A DNA stretch of 64,000 bases. Origin: Metridium senile (lineage: Eukaryota > Cnidaria > Anthozoa > Actiniaria > Metridiidae). This document shows positions 1 to 12,623 of the stretch, piece by piece. The first letter of the stretch is position 1. Each line of letters opens with the position of its first letter. The notes beneath the pieces are model-generated. The model worked only from the letters and a program-made list of their open reading frames with translations. It did no database searches and was not told where the DNA came from. The stretch spans positions 8,651,842 to 8,715,841 of the forward strand of contig OX459103.1 in assembly GCA_949775045.1 (NCBI GenBank), in the 5' to 3' direction. The translations under genes and the position numbers were made by a program.

Positions 1-7
1 CTGCATC

Positions 8-3000
8 ATGGCGTTGGTTAGCTCGCTCACTTTGCTTCTTACAGCATCAGTCTTGTGTATTTCCAATGCAGCCCTCGTTGACCAGTATGATCACTTCGCA
101 GCTCTTGATCCCGACGAGAAAATCAAGCTATACTGGACGATCAATCGAGCTGATGAGACCGTCTCGTTCGCCTTAGATGGCGCTACTACTGGCTGGGTTG
201 GTTTTGGTATTTCAACGGGTCAGGGTAAAATGGACAAAGCTGACATGGTCATTGGATGGGTTAAGGACGGCAAAGCGTATCTATCGGTAAGGTTGAACTA
301 ATTTTCAACACAGGAACCCCAAAATCACGAAAATCCCTCTCGGACTCAGGAGTTGCCTGCGGAGGAGGCTACATTGAGCATTATATTCAGCTGTTTCAGC
401 TTTCAGCCGTTTCAGTCGTTTCAGTTTCAGCTTTTTATCGCGACCCTTGTTTATATAAGCCTTTCTTAAGCTCTCCACACATATCTTATCTATAATAGAC
501 AAAAATGTAATATATAATTGTAAAATGTATGTTTATATGTGAAATAAAATTGATTGGGTAGAAAAAAGACCATTTCGAGGCGTATAGACCCCGGGGACCA
601 CTTGGACAAAGGGAGTACCCCCCCGGGGTATAGACCCTTTTAAATAAGTCCCGAAGTGTTGTGTTTTCCGCGCTTGACGTCAAATTTATTCTTTTCATTC
701 CTTTCATATTATACAAATTTCAAAATAATAAATTTGACGTCAAGCACGGAAAATAGAACACTTCCCAGTTCGGGACTTATTAAAAGGGTCTATACGCAAA
801 GAAATCGGCAGTGTTGATTAGAAACTCGTGACTCGTGACTCGTGACTCGTGACTAAGGCAAACACCAGAAGTTCACTAAAGTTCAAATCAGATACAATAG
901 AGGAGGAAATTGCGATTAAAAAATGTACTTTGAGAGACACTGCAGTGCTACGAAAATAAACATAAATATCCAATCACGATCTAGCCTGCGTTACAGACCC
1001 TTGTAAGCGCTCGACAACAAGCGGGAGACGTTTCGAGCGCTTACAAGGGTCTGTAACGCAAGCTAATCACGATCGGGATGTGTGGATGTGTAATTACTAG
1101 TTCTTATTTAGTGACTATAAGTCACTCTCAAAGACAAGTAAAATTGTAATGATGTTTCTGGTTGAGTTATAGTGCAACTAAAGTCATTAATTAGAAACTA
1201 TTTTGTTTCTATTTCATGGTTTAAACGTTTAATTTCGCTCTATATTTGAACAAAATACATCAAGACTGAACACGAAATATCTAAGCATGTGGGGACCCCC
1301 TACAATTTTTTTCTGTTTGATCTCAAACTATTTATTTTGAAAATTGGAACTAATCCACCTTTTCTTACTAAGATCACGTGGTATAAATGTCGCTTTGTGA
1401 TTGGTTCAAACGAAAGTTAGGACAACTCTACATTGGTTTGGAAGTCGCTCATATGGAGAAATTTGTAAAGTTTGGATTGTCTCGTTATTAAAATGGTTAA
1501 ATATTGCTCTGTTAGGAAGCACATATATACAAATCTAAACAATAGATAGAGGCTAAAGCTATCAATGAAGAAGTAAGGACTTTACACGTGAAATTCGGCA
1601 ATGGATCGACGTCAATGGATTCAGCTACAGAAAGCCGAATACCACCCACTTGTCAATGATAACTTTTGGTAGGTTTTCTCAATATTTTCCGAGCATTACA
1701 AAGATAAATCGACCAAAGCAAGTAATTTTAACTTCAAAGAGTTTAAAAGCAAATGATTAACTTGCTAATACACGAGTTTTGCTTTACTGAAAAAAGAGCA
1801 ATTTTTATCCTGAGACTTGGCGGGAAAAGCGATCATTTTCTTTCGCTTCGATTCGCTTGCTTAGTTTTATTATAGTCGCTGTTTTCACGGCTTGAACGGC
1901 AATCAAAGATAACATTTTTAATCATCAAGTTACTGTTCTAGAGTTGTGGAACATAAACTTAACAGCCAGACAATTTCAAAATAGGTATTAATGAGCTATA
2001 TTTTCAATTTCACGGGTAGTTTGCACGCTTCAACCTAAACTCATTAAATAAAAATACAAACATAATAATAATAAGAAAAACTAATAGCTAATAGTTTGTG
2101 ATTCATTGGAAAACTTGCAGCTTTGAACATGTTCATTGCAGTACTAGTTTCAGTGTATTTCTTCTTCCTTTAAAAAGTAGAAGTTAAAAGTTTGAAATTT
2201 TTACTCATCTTTGGCGTTTTTGATTGAAATTATAAGCGAAAACTTGACTAAAATAGATTTGTAATTTTTTAGCCGTTTCTTCAAAACTTAGTTTGACTGA
2301 CACCATTTAAAAGAAACAAACATACCTAAAGATGATTTGCAGCCAACAGTCGGCTTTTGAGAGGATTTTTTGTCGGTTTAACTTTCATAAAACAACATCT
2401 TCAGTTTGTTTTTTTTCCTTCGTCGTTGCATCGTAGCTGAATCCATTGACGTCGATCCATTGCCGAATTTCACGTGTAAAGTCCTTACTTCTTCATTCAT
2501 ATGATAGCTAACTGGTCTCTACTAAATATTTGTTTAGATTTGTATATATGTGCTTCCTAACAGAGCAATATTTAACCATTTTAATAACGAGACAATCCGA
2601 GCTTTACAGATTTCTCTATATGAGCGACTTCCAAACCAAGTAGAGTTGTCCTAACTATCGTTTGAACCAATCACAAAGCGACATTTATACCACGTGATCT
2701 GTATGAAATTTTAGTAAGAAAAGGTGGATTGCAAGGACTTGAAATCCCGTCCAGTACACATTGTCGTACTTGAAACATTACTTAAAGTCATTTTATGAAA
2801 GAAAGATATATCATCATACCGTCAATCTTCATAAAAAAAAATGGAGCAATATTTTCCCAATTTTTGCTGGACATCCAAATTAGTGAGATCACATTTGTTT
2901 TGGGGAAAAGAGCAGTAAATATTTAAAAAATCACACTGATGTTTCTTTTACTATTGAGTTTAGATAATCGGCAAGAGGGACTTGTTGTATCCATCCATTT

Positions 3001-6000
3001 ATTTATCCATCCATCCATCCAACCTCGTTCCCAGGGCCCTCTCCCTTCGCTTTTTACATCCAGCCATCTATTGTTTGCTCATCCATCCATCCATTCATTC
3101 ATTCATTCATCCATTTAAACATTATTCCATCCATCTATTGCTCTATCCATCCTTTTATTAATCCATCCATCCTTTTATTAATCCATCCATCCATCCATCC
3201 TTTTATTAATCCATCCATCCTTTTATTAATCCATCCATCCTTTTATTAATCCATCCATCCATCCATCCATCCATCCATCCATCCATCCATCCATCCGTTC
3301 ATTCAATTGTTCTATTTCTACTAGGATCGACATGGTGTTGGTCATTACCCCAAGATAGACGACCGCAATGACTACAAGTTAATCTCTGGCACGGAAAGCA
3401 ATGGCCATACTATCATCAAGTTTAGCCGTAAGATAGACACTTGTGATCCACAGGACCTGAAACTACAGGTACTAGATTACAATGACAATAACAATAACAA
3501 GTACCAAGTACAGCTACAGCCACAGCTACAGGAGCAACAAAAACAATAACAGCAATGAAAATAGACCTCTTTACCTTCCTTGTTTGTTGGCCCGTTTCAG
3601 ATCACGTGATGCTACCTTTGGGAGTTGTTTCTTTCACTTGTAAATGATATAACACGTTCATCGTAAAAGAACAATTCTCAAAGGAATGACACGTGGTATG
3701 AAATGGGCAATTTGCATACGGAGGTAAAGAGGTCTATTGCTGTAGACCAAATCGGCTAACATGTTGCTATGCACGTCTCCTCTCTCAATGCCAAACCTCT
3801 GAAAATATAATGTTCACGTAATATTGTTCAACATGAGACAAAAAAATATTCTTCTTCAAAGATTTGAATTGCGCGCGTCATAATGTACATAACAACGCGT
3901 TAGCCGATTTTGTCTATTGCAATGACAATAGTTATAGAGCTATATAGTAGCTACAATAGCAAAGACACCAATAACAACCGCAGCAACAGCGACAACAACA
4001 ATAACCACAGCAATTACAATGACGACAACAGTACCAACAACAACATCAAAAGCTAAATAACAACAACAACAACAACAGCAACAACAGCAACACTCTAAAT
4101 AACAACAACAACACTTGCTACAACAGCAACAACAATAACAACCAAAACACACAAACAACAACAACAACAACAAATATTATATAAAAACAATAAACAATTT
4201 CAATATTACAAATTTGTCTCTCCAGGAGGGTACTTCTAAGGTCATTTTTGCACTCAACGATGAAGATCCTGAGTCTGCAGAATCAATCAAACAGCACACG
4301 TTTAGAAATGCACGCAGTATTCTGCTGCTAAATTCACAGGGAAACAGAAAGGAGCCTGACTCTTCTTGGAAACATTTTGACATTCTAAACAAAAACGTAA
4401 GTAGATTGCGATACGTTAAAGAGACGTTGCAAACACTCTACGAAACGTCTCTACGAAGTTTATTGTCACAATGTTTGTTCCGTTACAGTACAGCTTACCA
4501 GCCAAACACACGACCTACCACTGCAGTGTACACAAAATACCTGACTTTAAGAAAAAGACACATATTGTTAGGGTAAGTAGTTGTAATACACATCAATTAT
4601 TAGCTTGTGTGGAGGCTTTGGGGGATTGGGGAGGAGAGAAAAGGGAAGGGCGGGCTAGTCAGTTATAAATGATCATGGACATGTACACAAGTCTATACAA
4701 TAATCAATATAAATGATGATGATGATGATGATCATACTGACGTGATGATAATTACTATCTATTCGATTATATTAACGTAGATATATGAAAATGATGAGGA
4801 TGATGATTATTATAGATGATATAGCTAGATGATGATGATGATGTTGGCGATTAATGGTGCTAAAAACAATAATGACAATGATTTGAAGATATCATTAATG
4901 AAAATAAAAACAAATATGATAATGATTTAGAGATAATATGAATATTGATGATGCTCCATCTACAGTTCGATCCAGTGGTTCAGCGTGGTAATGAAGGTGT
5001 GGTTCACCATTTCATCGTCATGGTCTGTGATCCTGACTTCCCTGAACATCACATTAATATCTCAACTGACTGTGAGAACAAACAGAATATGCCTGCAGAA
5101 GTGATGAAGTGCCATGGCATGGGACTACTGGTTGCAGCATGGGGAATAGGTGGAGGGGTAAGTAGGTCAAGGGAAAGAGAGGGTGTGGTAACATAATTCT
5201 TGGGGGAGGGGTATACAATGAACAGAGATTTGGGGCAGCATAATTCTTGAGGGAGGGGTATATAGTGAGGAGAGAGTTGGGGCAGCATAATTCTTGAGGG
5301 AGGGGTATATAGCGAAGAGACAGTTAAGGCAGCATAATTGTTGGGGGAGAGCTATATAGTGAAGAGAGTGTTGGGGCAGCATAATACTTGAGGGAGGGCT
5401 ATATAGTGAAGAGAGTGTTGGGGCAGCATAATACTTGGAGGAGGGGAACACACGCTTTTTTCTATTTCTTCACTGGATGTCCGTTAGGAAGTAAATTCCA
5501 GTAAATATTTCAGCCACGTGTAAGGCAATTTGGATATCCTGGCAACATTGTTATCATTTCCATCCACAAATACTAAAATATCTGGCCAGTGATATCTTTG
5601 TAATTTCTATACCTGTCAGCCATTTGTGTATCCTGACCATGTGGGTTTTCCTATCGGTGTTGAGTATACTGGAAGACATTTTGTCATGGAAGTACACTAC
5701 GATAATCCTGACATGAAACCTGGTAAGAAATGTCTTAACCATATATATAGAGCAATCATCCACCAACCACCACAAAGAACATACCCGCCGGCATCAACAA
5801 ACGACTATCATCCCTTTCATCCGACAAAGCATCCTTCGACCAAGCCGCCCCTACATACCAAAAAGCACTCGACGATAACGGATACCAATACACCCTACAC
5901 TACGAGCCAACTACGACCACTAAAAGGAAAAACAGACAACGGAACAACATACTTTGGTACAACCCACCATTCAGCAAAAACGTCAGCAACGACATCGGAC

Positions 6001-9000
6001 ACAGATTCCTTACCCTAGTAGACAAACACTTCCCTAAAGACCACAAGCTTAGAAAAATTATTATATATATATATATATATTAATTGTTAAACTAATGCAG
6101 ATTTAATCATAAGTCATATTGTGCAGTTTAACTTAAAAAAAAAGAAACTAATCACGATTTATACGAATGGCTGCAATTACATTTGCTAATAAATTATTTT
6201 TTTAGATGTCGTTGACAGTTCGGGAGTAAGGTATTTTTACACTGAAAAGATTAGAAAATACGATGCTGGGGTTTGGAGTATTGGTAGAGAAATTAAATCG
6301 TGGTTGATGGTCCCTCCTAAACAAAAGGCCTGGAAAACAGCTGGATATTGTAGAAAACAGTGCACGGAGGAGGTAAGAAAACGTATTCCACTTTGCATTT
6401 GGGCCAACGCAGCAAAATATATAAAAATCTGGTTCACTTTGACTTCCTAGTTTTTTTTAAAAATTCCTGTAACTCCATTTATTTTTGCTCGATTCTCAAA
6501 TTTTAAGTTTTTCTTATCAGCATGCACGCCAAATTCAAAATGACGGACGGAAGCATTAAGGTGACTGGCTACTTTTGAACGCCTTGGAACGTTCGATTCG
6601 AGCCCACGATGTGCGCGCGCACAAAAACCGCTGAATAAAATACAAATTTGTATTTAGGAACCATACACGTTTTGAGCTTCAACAGGGCAAAACCCTCGAA
6701 TTTTGCGCGGGACTCTCTACTTTTGTTATGCTTAGTTGAAAGAACCTAATAAAATTTACCATATATAAAAAAGTTAATTTCTATAACATATAAAAAAAAA
6801 TCGATTTTCGTAGTATTTTTTGTCCGACTTCATGCGAGTTTTGAATGCAAAAGGACGAAATATGTCAGATCAAGGTATTTCTTTGTGTTTTATTCAAAAC
6901 CATTCATATTGTATTGTAGAATGATTTATTACCCGGCATTTGTGCTTGATATAGTATGAAAAAATCTATTTTCTTATGAGTTGTGATGTTTTTCATATCG
7001 CTTCCGTTTTCGCAGGTTTTTCTTCAAAATCTCTAGATACGCAGCCGGACAATGTATAGTATTGGGCAACTTTGGGAGTCCCAGGGCGATATTAATCTCT
7101 TAGGTAAATTTGAACACCGTAAATGGAAACACAGAAGTGAAGTGAATGCGTTCGGTGTATAATGCTCCTTAATAAAACACTAACCGGCGTACTCTTGTTG
7201 TAATGTGTTTTAAATTCTAAACCAGTGATCTGTCTTTCTTTTAAGGCTTTGAAAAACAGCTCACTTCCCGAGAAGGGAATCAAGATTTTCTCAGCGTTTT
7301 TGCATACTCACTTGACAGGTAAGAGACTGGAAACGAGTCATGTCGACTTGGTACCAATCCTCGTCTACTTTTTATCCCACAGGTGAGACAACTATATGGT
7401 CCATCTTTTAGGTATTAAAGATTCTCTCTTTTCTAGGTGTTGCCACGTGGACCAAGCATGTCAGAAATGGAGTGGAACTGCCTGAGATCTCTCGTGACAA
7501 CAACTATGACTTTAACTTTCAAGTACGTATAGAAAGGTCCTATAGCTGAAAACAGCTTATGCTTTAATGGGGCTTTTATTTTTAAAGATATTTTATTTGA
7601 AAAGGTCTTGTCTTACTGACAGCACTTATAGTATACATATTTGCAAGTATGAATATTTGGAAGTGTCTTATGTTAACAAGGAATCCCTTACATTGCTTTA
7701 GTGTAAGTTACACTATAAATAATGGTAATAGAACTGAGTGGAGTGCAATTTGGTCTGAAATCATACGAGTGATGACAAAATTGCACGACCGCGCAGCGGG
7801 AGTGCAATTTGTTAATTACAAATATGATTTCAGACCAAAATTGCACGACACGATGTTCTATTACCACTTAATCATATCCATTTTGTAATCTTTTTAAATA
7901 AACACAAACTGGAGTATTTTGTTGAAAAGCCAAACATTCACAATGAATTGAACATGTCATCATTATGAGTGATCAAGCGTTTCACAAATTCACACAAATA
8001 AAGCTAAAATATACCACTAAAATCACAGAACAATTTATTTTATTTTATGAAATTCTGATGATGTTACTTAATACAAGAATATTTAGTGAGGATGTCAACA
8101 AACTTCAAACAAATTACGCTGAAAAATTAAACGCGCAAATTCTCAATCTTTTTTTCATTTCAAGTTGACAATTTTCTGAAAGACTGTACAAAATTGAGAT
8201 AAACAATAGTTTTTTCTTACAAATACTAGCAAATTGTCTTGTTAAATAATATTGATAAATTCTTCGGGGATTTATTATGCAGTCATCACACTTACAATAT
8301 GTAGATTTCAATCAAAAACATCCAAAAATGCAAAAATTATGCTTTGATAAATCCTGTGTCTTCAAATAGAGAAAATAAGTTCACCAAATGTTCTGACATT
8401 TCAAAAATGTTCTTGATAATGGCAATTCCTTTGAATTCACAATAAAACAAGAAGCCAAGAGTGTCCATAACTAGTCTCTAATAAATAATATGCGATTTGA
8501 GTCTTTTTCCGCTGTTTTTCAGTGAAATATTGTTGGTTTGCTAAAGCAGGTCCTTCAAAAAGATACTATGAACAATTCCACACCAGTAGAAAGTCTTGTT
8601 AATTGTGTTTGACGACTTTTCCTCTCCAAAAGTACTTCAAAAATCCCCCCAAAAACGTTTTCCCATCAAAATGGCGGTTTTTTCTCCAATAGTAACATCC
8701 GAATGGCTTCTTTGATTTTTTGTTGTGATTGGTTTAAAAATAACATGTCTGTCTTGTGATTGGCTGTTTTTAAAAATGATGTAAGATTTCAAAATGATGC
8801 TATTAATGATCCAAAATAGTGCAATTAATGCTTTATTCGCACACTTTTCAGCCAATCAGATTGCAGGATTTGCTTGTGATTACAAAATGAATATGATTAT
8901 GATAATTATTGCTTTTTCAACGTGTAGGATATTCAGTTTCTACAAAAGGAGGTTCACTTCAAACCTGTAAGTCAACATCAACAATATCACTATCATTTTA

Positions 9001-12000
9001 AAATTGGATTTTTTTTAATCAACATCATTACCATTATCATCACTGTCATCATCACTGTCATCATTAACACCATCATCATCACAATGGCCTAAATACAGAA
9101 AGCCCAACTATTCTATCTGAGGATTCCTTTTTAAAGCGAATAAGATTCTTTTTTAACGCACGCCATTATGAGGAAAACAAAATATCCAAACCATAATTAT
9201 CATCACCATAATTATCACTATCATTACCACAACCATAACTATCATTGTTATATACCAACTGTCAAAGTTAATGTTCCCGCACTTTGATTGGGCAAGAGGG
9301 TATCACGTGAACGTGAACTATTTTGGATGTTTCCGCGGCAACGACTCTCAGCGGGCAACAATATGTTATTGACCGGGAATAACAAAACCGGAAGTCAATT
9401 ACCGGAAGTCGATTGAGCGGGAAAATCCCAGCACAAGGCGCGCGTTTCAAAATCGTTGAACCAGAAAGACAACATGGAGGAAAGTAAGAGATATGCAAGC
9501 AGAACAGAGGAAGATATTGAAAAGTTGTTGGACGAAAAAAAGTCTAAATCCACAAAGAACTCCACCAAACTAGCCGTGAAAATTCTAAGGGATTTTTGCT
9601 TAGGAAAAGGAGTTTCTGTGGCGACTTTGAAGAACTAAGCAATCCTGAATTAAAACAGTTCTACGCAAGTGCAAGAAAACGAGATGGCTCGTTTTTTCTT
9701 TGACAGTTGGTATATAACAAAACACTTATAGACTAAAACCTCGGGAAACAGTATGTTTCCCTCGGTCCCAGTCAATAAGTGATAATTATCACAACCATTA
9801 TTCTATACCGATATTTATTATTATTATTATTACCATCTTTATCATAACGATAACGAATCACCATCACCATCACCATCACCATCAATATCTAAATTCATTG
9901 CTATTATTGTTCACAGGGAGATGATTTAACCCACACCTGTATCTACAATACTATGAACCGTAACAAACTCACTTACGTAAGTATCGGGCAATATCCGGAC
10001 CCAACATCTTACAAGTACAAATGAAAACAAATATTAAATTAGAGCACGGTTCTATTCATTTATTTACAGGGTGGTTTGTCTACCAGAGAAGAAATGTGCT
10101 TAAACTTTATTTTCTACTATCCATATATTCCTACACTCCCCAGGACTTGTGCATCCAGTGATCTTCAAGCTGGATCAAAAATGATGAAAAAGTACTATCC
10201 GTAAGTGTAGACTACACAACGCAAAAACTACAAGGAAACGAGTTGAAGTTCGATCGTTAAATGTTGCTTAGTGTTGGTCAATGTTGGTGATGTGATGTGA
10301 TGTGATGTGATGTGATGTGATGTGATGTGATGTGATGTGATGTGATGTGATGTGATGTGATGTGATGTGATGTGATGTGATGTGATGTGATGTGATGTGA
10401 TGTGATGTGATGTGATGTGATGTGATGTGATGTGATGTGATGTGATGTGATGTGATGTGAGTGATGTGATGTAATGTGATGTGATGTGAATGATGTGATG
10501 TGATGTGTGTCATGTTATGTGATGCGATGCGATGTGATGTGATGTGATATGATGTGATGTGATGTGATGTGTGTGATGTGATGTTATGGGATATTATGTG
10601 ATGTGATGTGAATGATGTGATGCGATGTGATGTGAATGATGTGATGTGATGTGATGTGATGTGATGTGATGGGATGTGAATGATATCATTTGAATGATGT
10701 AACGAGATGTGATGTGATGTGAATGATGTGATGTGATGTGAGCTATGTGATGTGATGTGATGTGATGCATGTGAGCTATGTGATGTGATGTGCTGTGATG
10801 TGATGTGTGTGATGTGATGTTATGGGATGTGAATGTGATGTGATGTGAGCGATGTGATGTTATGTGATGTGATGTTATGTGATGTGATGTGATGTGATGT
10901 GATGTGATGTGATGTGATGTGATGTGATGTGATTGATGTGATGTAATGTGATGTGATGTGAATGATGTGATGTGTGTCATGTTATGTGATGCGATGCGAT
11001 GTGATGTGATGTGATATGATGTGATGTGATGTGTGTGATGTGATGTTATGGGATATTATGTGATGTGATATGAATGATGTGATGCGATGTGATGTGATGT
11101 GATGTGAATGATGTGATGTGATGTGATGTGAATGATATCATGTGAATGATGTGACGAGATGTGATGTGATGTGAATGATGTGATGTGAGCTATGTGATGT
11201 GATGTGATGTGAGCTATGTGATGTGATGTGATGTGATGTTATGGGATGTGATGTGATGTGATGTGAGCGATGTGATGTTATGTGATATTATGTGATGTGA
11301 TGTGATGTGATGTTATGTGATGTGAATGATGTGATGTGATGTGAGCTATGTGTTGTGATGTGATGTGATGTGATGTGATGTGATGTGATGTGATGTGATG
11401 TGATGTGATGTGATGTGATGTGATGTGATGTGATGTGATGTGATGTGATGTGATGTGATGTGATGTGATGTGATGTGATGTGATGTGATGTGATGTGATG
11501 TGATGTGATGTGAGTGATGTGATGTAATGTGATGTGATGTGAATGATGTGATGTGATGTGTGTCATGTTATGTGATGCGATGCGATGTGATGTGATGTGA
11601 TATGATGTGATGTGATGTGATGTGTGTGATGTGATGTTATGGGATATTATGTGATGTGATGTGAATGATGTGATGCGATGTGATGTGAATGGGATGTTAT
11701 GTGATGTGGATGATGTGATGTGATGTGAGCAATGTGATGTGATGTGATGTGGTGTGATGTGATTTGATGTGAATGATGTGATGTGATGTGTGTGATGTTA
11801 TGTGATGTGATGTGATGTGATGTGATGTGATGTGATGTGATGTGATGTGATGTGATGTGATGTGATGTAGAACGGCCTCTTATATTGTAACTATTACATG
11901 TCTTACATATAGTGAGCTTCTACCAAGAGGAAGTGTATGGTGGAATGCTATCATAGCAAGCAACAAGACCTGGACGGGCGAGATGTCCGCTGACTACAGG

Positions 12001-12591
12001 AAGATGATTGACGAGCAGACCGGTTATTACGTGTCATACGGTTGCAAAAAGTTTGACAGGAATAGAACTCTTACGGTAGGTTTTTGGGCTACCTTTTTTA
12101 TTGGAAGAAACATGTGCTATTTTCGAATTTTCTGGAGAGTCACCATTGATAATGCCTAAAACACATTATTGGTGCAATTCCATGGCGCAGAATGCTTCCC
12201 CTAGGACAAGATTAATCACCGGTTAGGTGAGATATAGGCATAAATAGCGAGATACAGTCCAAAATCTAGTCTGCAAAAAGATATAAAAGAGGTTTATCCT
12301 TGGAAGACCCATCCACCTCCCCTCAGTTATGATCACATTCTCCTTTTAGTATGAGCTTCCCGCTCCTACCTCCTCAGGCTGATCTTCTCAATATCTTACG
12401 AATACCTTACCTTTGAGAGTCATCAATGAAAATGTACAACTGTTTCTTCATATACATTCACAAAAAACGTTTTCTGTATGATATGCTTACTTTGTGGCTC
12501 AGCAGAGATTCATATGCATTATGGCATCATCATCATAATCATCATTACCACAACCACCACTACCATCATTATCATTATCATCATCATCATC

Positions 12592-12623
<32 letters not shown>

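Noticed and set aside
3940..4173. Cys-rich peptide (also 62004-62273) resembling a venom-like or metal-binding protein
   Set aside because: Minus-strand reading of the CAA satellite; composition only, no signal peptide or conserved cysteine spacing.
5626..6018. 130-aa protein beginning in exon 6 of copy 1
   Set aside because: It is exon 6 read through its GTAAG donor into the intron; the inserted retroelement is in another frame.
10268..11566. His/Ser/Thr repeat proteins (HITSH) on the minus strand; also at 29157-30559 and 47181-47705
   Set aside because: Direct translation of the TGATG pentamer; no independent evidence.
10288..11868. CRISPR-like array from regular repeats
   Set aside because: Pure pentamer satellite without spacers, in a eukaryotic intron.
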